A stretch of DNA of 64,000 nt from Coffea arabica (Eukaryota > Streptophyta > Magnoliopsida > Gentianales > Rubiaceae), in the NCBI RefSeq assembly GCF_036785885.1, contig NC_092323.1, positions 806,001-870,000 on the forward strand. The letters run 5' to 3'. Positions 11,079 to 23,738 of this stretch are shown here, in pieces; the first letter of the stretch is position 1; each line of letters begins with the position of its first letter. The notes below the pieces were generated by a model, which saw nothing but the letters and a program-made list of their open reading frames with translations, was not told the DNA's origin and made no database searches. Position numbers and translations under genes: made by a program.

Positions 11079-12638
11079 CTAAAGTCACGTAATTCTAAAA
11101 ATGTGGGTTGTGGTTTTGTTGACGAATTTCTATTGCCATGAGATTCTCGTATATGATTTGAACCCACGGCCTCTTGATATTAAGCCAACGCCGCGGCTGA
11201 TCAGAAAGGAAAGGGCAGCTTCACTACGGCGCAACGCAAGCTGCAATTCATAAGGTTCAATCACATGATGAGCTAAAACAAAAAGTCAGAATCATTCTTC
11301 TAGGAATCTTCGTATTGGTTCTTAGTTTATTAGTAAGTTTAAAGGTGATTCAAAGTTATTCTGGTGCAATCGTAGAGATCAATATGATATCAAAGAAGAA
11401 TGATGTTTACGTTCGATCAGTGTGATCATAGATCAATAAGATCTTTTTCAACAATTTGGATGAATTGTACAAATGATGTTTTAGTATGCCAAAGATGAGG
11501 TCTATACAATTACAGAGAAGAGAGAAGTGAAATATTAACTGATAAGAATAATGATCATAACTTTTTAAGCGTAAAATGCAGTTTTGATATTCAAACTTTA
11601 TATCTATTAGCGATTTTGGTAGTCAAATTTTGGGTAAAAATAAATCTAATATCGAATTTTATAATATTTAAGCATATTTAGCATGTTCAAAAAAAACCCA
11701 AAAAAAAAGGGAAAGAAAAAGGCAACCAGATAACTGCCCAAATATATTTGCTTACATCACCATTACAATTTCCAATACACCTTTTTATCTTCTCAATTAC
11801 CTTTTTATCTCATATACATCACATCACAAAAAGTGCTACAGTAAAAATATCTCAAATAACTTACAATCCAAACATATATAATGAGAAAATTTTGAAAACT
11901 ACTGTAATATTCAGTAATACTTCAACTAAAACCTATATAGTTTCCTTCTTTCCCACCCAAAAAACATGATTTTGAAATTTCTTACTTTGTTCCCAAAGAT
12001 GAAACAAAAAATACAGCGAGTATTACCGTAAAAATTTTGGCCCAACAGCACCAAATATTAGGTAATTCTGATGTACATATATGCCCTCTCCCTCTCAAAT
12101 TAAATTTTAAAATCCGACTTCATCTCCTAGTACCCAATGGCGAACGCACCTGAAATCAAAGACAAGTGGTCCTAGACGTGGTTTAAAACATCAGAGTCGA
12201 AGAGCTGTTCCAGTTCCACCTCCACCTCTTACCCAAAGAAACCATAACTGTCCACCACCTCTTGAAGTTCCATAACTACTCTTCAACAAATCTCCTTTTC
12301 TCCACTCTACAGCCAAATATCTTGAATTAAAAACTGAACCCAATGGTTTTTAACGTACGTAGGTTCTTTAGGTGGCACAAATGCATAATTGTGCTCAACA
12401 CATTTAATACTTAATGACCTCAACAGTCCTCATTTCTCTCCATAGACTAAACGCACACCATCTTTGTATTAAACTTCTACTTCTTCACATGACGTATATA
12501 TTGTATGTAGTACACAGTTTCCTTCCCAGGACGCTCCCACATTTATGGCCTTGATCACAAGTTTTTTCAGGGTCGCAAAGCTCTGCTTTCTTTACTTGTC
12601 AAATTAACCACCAAGATATTATTCTTTTTGTTGTGAGG
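11079..12638. other. Upstream region of the QRT1-like gene; one MITE, no gene
   Basis: Intergenic. A GTTTGGAT-family MITE copy lies at about 11728-11877. The last several hundred bases should hold the promoter of the pectinesterase gene. A weak TATA-like ACGTATATATTG lies near 12493, about 145 nt before the ATG. No other coding region is seen. Confidence 0.45.
11728..11877 (-). mobile_element. MITE of the GTTTGGAT family
   Basis: Reads gcccaaatatatttg, then ttacatca and cattacaattt, then ctttttatctcatatacatc (the inverted family core) and ends ATCCAAACAT. It aligns along its length with the copy at 35987-36232. The left boundary is approximate. Confidence 0.65.
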
Positions 12639-14359
12639 ATGATGAATTTGAGTTGCTTTAGTACTTGCGGGATTGTGGTTTTATTAGTTCTTTTGTTTTG
12701 GGGTGACGTTCTAAAAGGTCCTCCTAAGGTTTACGCTGTGGAAGAGTTTGAGAAGCACTATATTGAGTGGGATGACTTGACTGTGGCTGATGAGAGTGAT
12801 CAAGGGTTAGACTTGGATCGAAGAAAACCTAGCAAAGTTATTGTGGTTGATAAAGATGGCGGAGGAGATTCAGTTACAGTTCAGGGTGCTGTTGATCTTG
12901 TTCCCGAACACAATCAGTTGAGACATAAAATTTACATTCTTCCAGGAATATACAGGTTCCTCTTAACATGGCGATGCACATTTATTTTGCAGAATTCATG
13001 CATGTTTCCGTAATTATGTGTGTTTTTCAGCACGTTTTACTTTTTCTTGATATCTTCCCTCCCCTTGGAAGGTTGAAGCGCAGATTTTCTTTCCAGCAAG
13101 AGTCTTTGCATCTTCCCCAAGTATATTTGCATGCAACGACAAGAAAATAGGACGTGGGTTGTAGCTAGTGTTCAAGGAAGTTATTAACATAGTTAGTGGG
13201 CTAGCCATTTTCGTTTGTTTTGTTAATTAACTTGTTATATATTTTGTGCATGCATGGACCTCGGTGCCTGGTTAAAATTGCTGGACAGAGAAAAGGTGCG
13301 TGTGCCAAAATCCAAACCGTACATTTCTTTCATTGGAGAGGAAGGTCGAGCATCTGAAACCGTTATTACTTGGCACGACAAAGCATCTGACAAAGACACA
13401 GAGGGTAATGAAATAGGGACCTTTGGAACGGCTTCCGTTACTGTGGAATCCGATTACTTTGGTGCAAGAGAGGTCACATTCGAGGTACGAATAATTAGTT
13501 GTCTCTGCTGCAAAATTTCTCAGTTAAATACGAGGTTGAGAGTTAATTCTGGGACGACTGATTAATTTCTTAGTACCTCTCCTCCATGGATTTATTGTTG
13601 CAGAATTCGGTGGTCGCAATTCCTGGAACCAACAATATGCAAGCTGTGGCATTGAGATTAAAAGGTGATAAAGCGTGGCTGTATAGAGTTAGGATTTTAG
13701 GGACACAGGATACGCTGCTGGATGAATCTGGGTTACATTTCTATGAAGGGTGTTTCATTCAAGGCTCCGTAGACTTCATATTTGGCAATGCCAAGTCCCT
13801 TTATCGGGTATTTTCTTCTAAAAACCCTTCCTCTTCTTCTTCTTCTCCTTTCCGTATTTTAATCGTGTAGCGGGCTATCATGGGTTGGAGTTGTACAGGA
13901 CTGTATCCTTCACTCTGTAGCAAACGGATCCGGAGCAATAGCAGCAAATCATAGAGACACGCCTAATCAGGATTCTGGGTTCTCTTTTGTCCACTGTCAA
14001 ATCAAAGGGACTGGCAGAATCCTCCTGGGCAGAGCCTGGGGAAATTACTCCAAAGTAGCCTACTCTTTCTGCGATTTTGATGACATAATCGCTCCTGAAG
14101 GGTGGAGTGATTGGAACAGCACAGCCAAGGAAAGGTATAGGAAAGGAAGGTTCTTGCAGTTTCTCTTATTGTTACTGCTCAAAAGTTTAATTGGCTGCTC
14201 TGGCGTAGGACCGTGGAATTTGGAGAATTCCGTTGCAGAGGCAAGGGGGCCGGCAGGAGAAATCGGGTGGCGTGGTCTAAATCTTTCAGGTTCGATGAAG
14301 CGTTGCCCTTCTTAACCACCCAATTCATCCATGCTTATCAATGGCTGCTACGGCGATGA
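12639..14359 (+). CDS. QRT1: Pectinesterase, QUARTET1 type
   Basis: Secreted cell-wall pectin methylesterase. The closest family I recall is QRT1, needed for pollen tetrad separation. Exons: 12639-12955, 13289-13484, 13604-13807, 13899-14134 and 14209-14359, giving 367 residues (the family is about 380). The N-terminus (MMNLSCFSTCGIVVLLVLLF) is a signal peptide; there is no inhibitory PRO domain, so it is a type II enzyme. Pectinesterase features in order: GTFGTASVTVESDYF; MQAVALRLKGDKAWL; GTQDTLLD, with the catalytic-type Gln/Asp; GSVDFIFGNA, with the second Asp; and GRAWGNYSKVAYSFC, with the Arg/Trp. The start is the ATG at 12639; the in-frame codon two triplets upstream is GTG. ATG at 12642 follows directly and could also be used. 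All junctions are GT-AG and in frame. Confidence 0.93.
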
Positions 14360-15011
14360 AGAGAGTTCATGTTTTGCAACCATGAAGAGAGTTCTATTAA
14401 CCGTGTCTTAATTAGACGGCACAGAGTGCAGCACCAGCAATCAACTGCCTTTGCATTATTGTTATAAACGAGTTCACTAGTTGTGTCTAATATGTAGTGA
14501 CTAATTTTATCACCTTCTAGGTCAGTTATAGCATCGTTTTGGAAAACATTGCCTATCGTATACCATATGGTTGCAAATGTTTCCACATTTCAGTCCAAGA
14601 ACGAAGTGCAAATGCAAGTGGGTTAGGCCTTGCTGCATGAAGACATCACAACTGACATGATATATGGTACTATATATATATATATATATATAACCATTTG
14701 AATTTGAACGTTACAATGGGATTAAATACAAGTGATAAGCAAGAACACAAACACAATAAAGACTACGAAGAGTAGCCAACAGAGGAAGAGGTGGTCCAAA
14801 CCCATATCACCAGACTTGTGTTCCCTATCCATCATATACTGGTGTTCCCATACCACCAAAGCTTTTCCCTTGCTACAGGCTCCCGAATCCTCCCCGTCAA
14901 AGCAACGCAATTTCCTAGTCCTCTATCTATTTACATCTAACCTAGTACTTTTAACAATCATCACCGCATCCAACAGTTAATACAACTGTTAAAAGACATT
15001 CTGACAGCATC
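14360..15011. other. Convergent 3' ends of QRT1-like and BAH/agenet genes
   Basis: Holds the two 3' UTRs of genes pointing towards each other and a TA microsatellite at 14671-14692. No coding region. Confidence 0.55.
14671..14692. repeat. (TA)11 microsatellite
   Basis: Uninterrupted TA repeat of 22 bases between two convergent genes. Confidence 0.9.
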
Positions 15012-18000
15012 TTACTCAGCCGCTTCCGCTCTTTCAGCTTCACATTGCCGCCCACCAGTCCCAATTTCTGCTAACTTGTCGTCATGGCTTCCCTCATTGT
15101 CATCATCACTATTCTGTGAATTGGCCATAACAGAACTGTTATCAGCAAGGTGAGATTCGGCATTGTCCCTTACATCACTGTCATCAACTTGTTTACCACA
15201 ATGTTCCCTATCTTCACAATCAAACACTTGCTGCTGATCGCTATCGGCACACGCACCATTCGGGGTCTCATGGACAACGTCAAGTTTGATGTCAGTTGGA
15301 GCCTTAAGGCATGAAACAGGAGACCCATCGGATTTGACCTCCTTGGTAATGGCTGATGAAACAGAATGCTTACTATCTAAACTAATAGCTGCAGATATGA
15401 TTGAGAGAATATCAGGGTTTCCCTCAACATCCATCCACTGATCTCCCACCCAGTCTCTTGATATTCTTAGCTTCTTTTTGTCTATATTCAAAACCAAGTT
15501 TTCACCTGATACAAAACACAAGGTAGGATTAGAAAAGTGGTTACTGGGGTCCGGATAATGTGGCAAGATCATGCAATAAAGTTGAAAAAAAAAAAGTTCA
15601 GCTGATGTCTTCAACAAAAATAATAAATAACACTTACTGGGAATATAAACTTGATAACTGCCTTTGCCAGAGTTGTAATTTCCAGTGACTACTCCCTCCC
15701 ACCAGCCGTCACTCCACCAGGCATCAACAGGAGCTCCAACCTTGAAGACATCATCCATTTGATTAGAAGTGACAGCAGGCCTAATAGTTGGTCGGCCTGG
15801 GTATCTCATTCCAAATTTATCAGGAGTTGCCAGTCTAAATGCCGGGATCCATTCCTACCAGGTGCAAGAAAACGTCAACTCACATCTTTCAAATTAAATC
15901 TAATTTAAAAATTTGCGCCGTCAAGGCACGAAGGAAAAGTTAGCATGAATAATGAGAATACTTTGTGATACCAATTGGAAGAATCTAAAACCTTTATAGA
16001 GCTAAAACTTTCCTTGCAAGGAATCAGTTAATTAGTGTTTAGCTTGACATTTCTTTCATCAGGAATATTTATGGCCATAAACACCTAGCCCATTGTACCC
16101 TCAAAAGGTTAACGAGGATATCTTTGATATTATTTAGTAACATTTCTGACATGACAACTATTACTCACAAAGTCACAAGGATCTTTGTTATATATTTAAA
16201 ATTGCATCTTAGCAATAAAAAAATAAATAAATAAAAGAAAACATTAAGTACCTCAAGATATCCACAGCCATCTTCATCCTCAATGTCATCATATTGGATT
16301 CTCATCTGTCTTCTTGAGATCTCCAATACAGTGCACCTGAACCAGCAGCCCCTGATGCCACTATCTTGGCACAAAAATTCAATCTTATCATTGACATTAA
16401 ACATTGGAGTCTGCCAAAATTGACCTTCAACATGTTTTTGCAAGTTCGGCCCCCCATTTAGCAGACCATACTTCAATTTATGAGAGGAAAATTTGTTTGT
16501 CACATGTTGAGGTTCTCTACCTCTCTTCGTCCTTTTAACACCCACTTTTACCTCATCCCCAGAGCTAAATTCTTCATCTTCAAAGAAATCACGGCTAAAG
16601 CATGAGAAAATTGGTTGATTAAAATATCCACCCAATTTACTTAGCTTGAATGGTTTGACTCGATTGCTCTTGAATTGTCTAAAACAAAAATGTGCTCGAG
16701 CAAACACATCATTTGGGAAAACAGCTATGCACTTCTCATAATGTTCACGAGTCAAAACTATTGCAGGACCATCAACACACTCCGCACTGATAACTTGAGC
16801 ATAAGGTGTAATAAATACTTCTTTAGGATGCGGGTTCCGTAAAGAAACAACACCCCTTACTTCTCGATTATGGTGAAACCATCTCACTTTTACCTTTTTG
16901 TGGCCCTTTCTGTCTTCATACATATCTTCCAAATATGCAAGATACCTGTTCTCCTTTTCAGCCATGACATATACAAATGATTGAACCTGAAAATTAGACT
17001 GCACATCAGTCTAGGCAAAATATTGAAATCCAAATGACGCATCAGAACAACATAGAAAGAAATATATATTAACAACTCAAGGAAAACATAAGGAGCATGC
17101 AGTTGATTTCCCCAGGTATTGGATGTCCCAAGCCTTCAGACTCATCATACTCAGCGGTTACATTAAATAATTAAAATCTCAAAGGGGAAAAGGAAGTCCA
17201 CATCTTATGCAAATGCTACTGAGAAAACCTCATGTCAAGTCTTTAGGACGTCTCAGTACGCTCACCGCTATAGTAACCCCATTTCTGCAAAATGCTGGGA
17301 AGTGCTTAAGTTGTTTACCACATGCCCATGCTTCATCAGACCAAACTATATCCGAGGGATTTCCTCTTAAATTCCTTGCAAGACGGCCCTGAAATGAAAG
17401 AGCACCTGCATTAAGTTTCACTTCTAGTTCAGACTGCATAAGAAAGAAGAGGAAAACCAGTACCTTAGGTTCTCGAATTTGTGGCTGTCTAATGTTGACG
17501 GCAAAAATTGGATCATCTTTTGGTGATCCTGTAAAGAAGAAGGGCAATCTTCAATTGAAGGAACTAAACAATCTATAAATGTCAAAGCCAATATACTCGC
17601 ACCAAACCATTATGGCTACTGGTCTTGAATAAAGGTAAAAATGTAATATGACAGAATCAGTGAAGGAATATGCAAAATATTATACAAACCTCTACCTTGC
17701 ACGAGAATTTAATCCACAAAAACATTGCCATGAATTCAATGTTCAATTTCAAAAAACTGAGAAAAAATTGTCTCTAATGTCCAGAAATATCACGAATGAA
17801 ATTAAAAGCCTTCAGCAAAGGCTTATCCGGGCGGTAAACCCCCATGTCTAAAAATAACCTGCCAACCCCAGGCCCACCAAGAAGAAAAAGAAAAATCAAA
17901 TAGCCAGGTAAGTATCCATACTTACAAATATAACTTAGTTAATCAAGATTAATTTCTCAATGATGGCTCACGAATCCTCAACAGGGTAAACAAGGTCATA

Positions 18001-18652
18001 TCCTTCCAAAATCAAAACTTCTAAGTATCGAAGCATGCTTATCAAACAAACAAGTGTTAACGCGTACCCATGAACGCTTGCGCAGGGCACCACGATTGTG
18101 AAAACTCAAATGCAAATAGAAAAGCGATGAGAAGGAAGGCAAAGTGGAAGACACATGGCTTCAGAGCTATAAAACAGGGAGAAGCCAACAACAATTTCTC
18201 TAATTTTTATCAAACCTTCAAAAAGTATCAGAATATGCAGTTTACAAGAGAGTTCCACAATTGAATCAATATCGGACTTGCTAAATCAAAGATATGGGCA
18301 ATCGCACAACACACAGCTGGAAAACAGCTAGCACTACAAATGACGGCAAAAACATACTTGAGCAATCGCTTTGTCTATGCTGTTTTGAAAGCATAGATGT
18401 GAGCCAATTTACGACCTCTCTCCTTGATCTCCATCTGAAGCCAGCATGGACAGAATTCTCAGCCCCATAAGCATTCAAAAACTCCTCAGAAACAACATAG
18501 AACATGTGCCTAACACTTCTCTCAGTACCCACAACAGCAAGAATGGATTCCCCTGATGAATCCTTCAAGAAATAGTGAACCACCCGGTTACCCCTCTCTT
18601 TTGAAACAAATTGTTCTTTCCACTCTACAAAACACTGATCACTTGCAGCCAT
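15012..18652 (-). CDS. BAH and agenet (Tudor-like) domain chromatin protein
   Basis: Predicted nuclear protein that reads chromatin marks; the family's exact role is not known to me. Exons (minus): 18358-18652, 17464-17528, 17266-17388, 16252-16986, 15638-15854 and 15012-15505, giving 642 residues. The N-terminus (VEWKEQFVSKERGNRVVHYF, AVVGTERSVRHMFYVV) is a plant-conserved module found before the BAH domain in this family. BAH covers about residues 165-290 (YLAYLEDMYEDRKGHKKVKVRW, split here only for reference, then HPKEVFITP). Agenet module 1 is about 365-420 (NDKIEFLCQDSGIRGCWFRC). Agenet module 2 is about 440-505 (GAPVDAWWSDGWWEGVV, GDQWMDVEGNPDIL). The tail is acidic and Ser/Asp-rich. 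All introns are GT-AG with consistent phases. The protein is homologous in layout to Arabidopsis BAH-agenet proteins. Confidence 0.9.
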
Positions 18653-19700
18653 AATTCAAATAATACTAAACCTAACCTAGGGAGCTAAACGAACCGTCGA
18701 AGTCCTAAAAAATCCCAAATTTGCAAAACTTAAGCTGCCCTACAAAAGAAATCTGTCAAAGGGTGTTGACCAAAGAAAACTAGCCGTCCCCAAAAGCTAA
18801 AGCTGCAATCTTTGCAAGAACTGAAGGACAAAAGGTTACAATCTTGCCGATTGAGTGCTCAAACTAAGTTCACTCAAAAGGGCTTTTCCGAAATTCCAGC
18901 CGAAAGTCAAAGAAACTCAAAGCAGACAAAAAAGCAGGGTATTTGGGGCAAAACTGAGGACGACCCACAAAAGCCCATGGCTCAAAAGATCTGAACGAAC
19001 GGCAGAAACCTAAGTAAGATAACAGTTCAAAACGCCACCTAACTTTTCATTTCTCCTACCTAAGTAAAAAAAAAAAAAAATCATCAACAAAATGAAGTAA
19101 GCGTCAGGGTTAACAACAATAGGGACAGAGCTAAGAAGAAATTAGCAAATCCAAATGGTTTGGGAGTTGAATAGAGAAAAGAATAGTATGCCCCAGTTGA
19201 ACGTGGAAAAAAAATAATAATAAAAAAAAAGAACCAGTTTTTGTTCCCTGGCTTTCAGAAGCTGAACATTGAAAAGCTAGCTAGGGAAGAAAGAGAAAAG
19301 GAGGAGGAGGAAGAGTTGAGGAGAAACACCGGAGAGAAAATGGGGTTCAATGGGAAAAGAAAGCATAGTGGAAGGGAAGGCAAGGGAAGGGAGAGTTGCA
19401 GAGTCGTCAAAGGAAGCTGAAAGTGGAAACTGGAAACCCTTCGAGATTTTTTTTTTTTTTTTTTTTTTTTTGGAATTGGGCAAGAGGGAGTGGGGCTGGG
19501 GTGGGGACTCGTAGCCGGTGGAATGATCAAATGAGGTAACAAGTAAACTATGATCATAATGAATGATGGGTAAATCTATCATGTGATTCGCTTAGATGCT
19601 TTGAGCAAACAGTGGGACCTCCTACTTCATCTTGATCGGCTTGATCTTGATCCTACGGTTATTCCGTAAATTCTACTTTGTCACGGACGCTGTAATTCTC
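18653..19700. other. 5' UTR/promoter region of the BAH/agenet gene
   Basis: Purine-rich on the plus strand near 19260-19400, that is, CT-rich on the gene's own strand, as common in plant 5' UTRs and core promoters. A T run lies at 19447-19470. No coding region is supported; the open frames are low-complexity. Confidence 0.45.
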
Positions 19701-20631
19701 ATTCATAGTAGGCATGACCGCGATTCCACAATCAACAATTTTGGTTTCAGAATCGTCGGTTCTAATTTTTGAAAGAGGTAGAATCAGAACCGTACCATAT
19801 AAGATGGTTCTGGTTCTTCAAAGAGATAGAACCAAAACTACATAGTTTTGATTTTGATTTCTTATGGTTCTGGTTCTTGTTTTCGGTTCTGTATGGTTGT
19901 ATTTAATTTTATTTAATTCCTTATCCTTACCAAATTTAATACGAATATAACAATATATTTAAAATTTTAAATAAAATGTAAAAAAATAAATACAAAATAA
20001 AGATCATATTTTAATTTTATTATTATTCTACAAAGTAAGAAATAATAAAAAGATAATATAAATTTTATGAAAAGTATATTACATTGTCAAATTAAAAAAT
20101 ACATTACACTATCAAATGGTTGTCATTTGTTAACTTTCTTGAGTTGGACAATCATCAATGTTGAAGATTCCATTTGAAGAAATATTGCAAAATATATATA
20201 TTTGCTTGCTTGATTTTGAAGATGAGCTACTACCATCAAAACTTGTCATTTGATAGCAAATAAGTAAAAAAAAAAAAATTGTAAGTAATAATTTAATACT
20301 TACAAATTATAATGATAGATATTAGATGAATAGAAAGAATTAAGTAATTAATAAAATATATAGAAAGTCCATAAAATTTAAATTTTCTTAAAACCTATTA
20401 AACACAACTAATTTTTTTTTTGAATTATCTCACTACTTATATTAATTATTTTTAACGGTTCTGAAACCGGCAATTTTGGTTCTGATTTTATTTTTTAGAG
20501 AACAAAAGCCGGAACCTTTATCCATGGTTCTGGTTCCATGATTTTAATTTCGGTTCTAATCTGGCTTCAAACGGTTCGATTTCAATTCGGTTTCGATTCC
20601 AAATGAAACCATGGACATGTCTAATCCGTAG
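19701..20631. mobile_element. Non-autonomous hAT-like element, about 0.9 kb
   Basis: Body 19709-20623. The termini TAGGCATGACC and GGACATGTCTA are short imperfect inverted repeats. Both subterminal regions are packed with GGTTCTG/CGGTTC motifs in direct and inverted order, typical of hAT transposase-binding arrays. The middle is AT-rich and non-coding. The flanks ATTCATAG (19701-19708) and ATCCGTAG (20624-20631) match at 6 of 8 bases, with two transitions, as expected for an aged 8-bp target duplication. Confidence 0.7.
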
Positions 20632-21691
20632 GTCTCTAATTTAAATTCCTCCCTCTGAAATTTCTACTCTCAATTGTCAATGCTCCCTTCGTCTCCCTTT
20701 TCTTTTTCTTTTTTTTTTTTTTTGAAGGACGCAACCGTTAAAACCTCATCCATTTTTGGGTCGGGTGTAAATGCTAACCAAAAACGGGGCATTGGCTGTT
20801 GTCGCAGAGTATTTCCGGAATGGTTCTTAATTCTTGTACGGTTGAGCGAGCTGGTTTAATGCTCCCCTCGACTCGACAGTTACTTTTTTGGGCAGAAACC
20901 TGGAAAAGTCAAGTAAATGCCCTGTTTGAGCACAAGATTTTACCTTTATTAAATTAGGGACTTTTCAAAAAAAGTTCTTGGATTTACATGACGAACAGCA
21001 TCAACGCTATTATCCTTTTTTCCAAAAAGATAAAAAAAAATAAATTATCAATTTCAATACATGTGCTGTTGAAAGTAACTTCTGTAACACAAAAACAGTC
21101 TGACATCCACCGAGAACTCTGCGGTAATTTTGGGTTTCGGTCGGCTAGAAGCAGTATATCATTGGGTCCACAAGGGTCTGAAGGGCCGATCCAAAATGTA
21201 CTAACCCGCCTAGAAACAGACCAAAGACCTACTCATGGTGGTCCAAAGTTCAACAGATCATTTTGATCTTCGCCTATGTATGGGCCAGGTTTTTTTGGGC
21301 CCCGAGGCCCAAGCTTCCAGAAGTGAAACCGAAATAAAAGGTCGCGAAGCTAGTAGCAGTACTAGTTTCTTTATGCACAGCAGCGTTATTCCCTGTGCTT
21401 CGGGGAGACGGAGCAGGACGGTCATCGAAGGACCGTCCCTGAACAGTGCACGGTCAGGATTTCATCCAAAAAATTATATGATTTAAATCATTTTTTGTAC
21501 CTCGTTTTTGACAACGTGTGTGAGATCTACAAAAATTTGTTCTAAAATTACACGTTGTACAAATAAAGTTACACCGTGTGTAAAGTACATAAAATCACTA
21601 GGAACGGTTGCACCTCACACTCCCACATGGAACCCTAGTTGCATTGCTTCCACAAACAGATCTAGGAGCAGAATCGCTCGATAAATCCTCT
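20632..21691. other. Intergenic, 3' flank of the WSS1-like gene
   Basis: Holds dispersed repeat copy B (21405-21616) and a T run near 20707. The 3' UTR of the minus-strand protease gene should lie just below 21692. No coding region is seen. Confidence 0.45.
21405..21616 (-). repeat. Dispersed repeat, copy B, class unknown
   Basis: Inverse-orientation relative of 6568-6794: read on the minus strand it begins GGTGCAACCGTTCC, has the same ACACGGTGTAACTTT units, and ends CAGGGACGGTCC. The class is not recognised. Confidence 0.6.
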
Positions 21692-23738
21692 CTACTTGAC
21701 TCGAAATCGGCATCTGAGCAGGTGGATTATTTCATTATCAAATCCTAGTACATGATAATAAATCATAGACTCCGTGATTGAGGTACCTGTAGTTAGGTCC
21801 AAAAACTTAGACTTTGAATGACCATTATTAGACAGAGATGATGATGCTCTACTATTTAATCCACGCCTTCTTTTCCGAGATATCACATTCAAAGTCTGAC
21901 CATCAAAACTACCAAAATCCCTTGGATTTTTTGAACTGTGCACTATATTCAAGGAATATTGATTGTTGTTTTCTTCTGCATTTTCAGATGCATCATAAGA
22001 TTCAGCGCCACACCAGATATTATCTCTATATCTCCTCTCTGCAGCCATTGCAGCTGCTGGCGTAGGAGTAAGTGCCGCCATCATAGAACTGTCACCACCT
22101 ATGCGTTTGGGTCCAGATGGCAGTAAGGGTTGCACTCTCGTTTCTGCAGCAGCCAAAACAGTCTGGCAGAGAAATGAAAGAGGGGGATGAGGTTTGATAC
22201 CTCCCAACGGCCTTCCTGTCCCACTTATCCGCTTTCTGATAAGGTCCTCGCATTCCTATGCATATAACAATTGAATGACGAGATACGAGAGATTATACAA
22301 GGTAAAGGGCATACACGTTAATGCAAAATTTGGATAAAAACAGAAATATATACTCCCTCCGTCCCATTTTGATAGTCTTATTTTCCTTTTTCATCTGTCC
22401 CAAATTGTAGTCCACTTTCCCATTAAGAAAGGTAATAATCTTTCAAATTGTCTAAAATACCCTTATTAAATATCTTGTTATTAAATACTAGCCCACTACA
22501 CTCTTCGTGATTAGTATAAGGGTATTTTAAGAAATTATTAATCTAAATTTATGTTTCCAATCAAATTAATTACACTTTCTTAATCTGTGTGAAAAAAAAT
22601 CAAGACTAACAAAACAAAACGGGACGGAGGGAGTATATACAGATAACCACATCTCCATACGCTCAAAAGGCACTTTACCTTTTGCCATGTCGCCTTTAGT
22701 TACAAATATCCCACTGAGCCTAGTCATTAGTTGGTACAGCTAATAAATGATGAAAGTAATAGAAAATTCCTTTTGACGTCGCAACTGACAATCTTTCAAT
22801 CCATATTTTGAATTAATGTCCATCACATGTTGAACATCAGAGGGCAGATTATTAAACCTCTAAATCAAACCAAGGTTTTTTGTTTCTACGTGTGATTTTT
22901 CAGTTTTCCATAAAAAAGCAATCTTTTTATTGGAGCAAGTTAAATATACTTCTTTGGTTCAACATCTTATCAAAATAAAAGCAGACACAGGGAAGATTAC
23001 CCTCCTAAGTTCATCCCAGAGCCTGTAGAAGCCAGCATCGTGAGGGCCATGAACATTGTGGCAGAGCTCGTGAAGCATTGTATCAAGAACTTCATCAAAA
23101 GGGAAAAATTCCTCATCACTGTAATAACTCCTAAGCCTCAACTTTACATGCTGGCCTCCTCCTATGTTCAACCCCAGAAGGTTTTGTTGACTGCAAAACC
23201 AATCCGCTCATTCAGAAAAGAAAATGCAGATGAAACATCGACCCACCTTATTCAAACCACAAATTAGTCTACGAAGAACTTTAACAAGAAAAAAGAGAAA
23301 AGCCAATCCAGTGTGGTTCGTCTGCCGGCGAGTAACCAGTCACATACGGTCATGCCAACAATAAGGGAACAAAGAAGCCCATTTCAAAACTCCAAAAATT
23401 CCAACCTTTCCCGGTTTCTGGGTTTTTCAATCTAATGAAAGAGAAATTCTATCCCATACAAAAAATTAATCCTTTCTACTATATTTCAACAGATTAAACA
23501 GGCAATAAAGTGGTTACACAAAATTGTAAAAGCCAACCAAAAAAAAAAAAAGAGAGATATAAAAGAATAAAACAATTTACCAGAATTCGGAGAGGAGCTT
23601 GACCTTCCAGTTATGTTTTTGCATAATTGGTTGAACTTGCGCTGCGATCTTTTCTAGAAATTTCCTGGCTTCTTCATGTTTAGGCTTTGTCTTCATAACT
23701 CTAATTTCCCATACTTTGTTCCCATCCGCCGAATTCAT
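21692..23738 (-). CDS. WSS1: WLM-domain metalloprotease, WSS1/SPRTN-like
   Basis: Probable DNA-dependent protease that degrades DNA-protein crosslinks. Exons (minus): 23581-23738, 23001-23190 and 21692-22255, giving 303 residues. The WLM domain occupies about residues 1-130. The zinc site HELCHNVHGPHD lies at 93-104, with ligands H93, H97 and H103 and catalytic E94. After the domain come a proline/alanine-rich stretch, a basic patch (SRKRRRGLNSR) that may be a nuclear signal, and KFLDLT, which resembles a SUMO-interacting motif as in yeast Wss1. Yeast Wss1 and plant WSS1A/B share this plan. The 745-nt intron 2 contains a Stowaway element. The C-terminal end is the least certain part: a possible donor (ACAG/GTACCT, near 21784) follows the DLT motif, so an unseen last exon could replace the final 30 residues or so. 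Confidence 0.85.
22353..22633. mobile_element. Stowaway MITE, copy 3, inside a WSS1 intron
   Basis: A 281-bp element flanked by TA (22351-22352 and 22634-22635). Termini CTCCCTCCGTCCCATTTTGA and GGGACGGAGGGAG pair well. The interior differs from copies 1, 2 and 4, although the ends are near-identical, so it is a sister subfamily. It lies wholly within intron 2 (22256-23000). Confidence 0.92.

Noticed and set aside
10959-11141. Sixty-codon frame on the plus strand
   Set aside because: Runs through the right end of a Stowaway MITE and its flank; no coding meaning.
12633-12638. A start for the QRT1-like gene two codons upstream of 12639
   Set aside because: The codon there is GTG; the first ATG in frame is at 12639.
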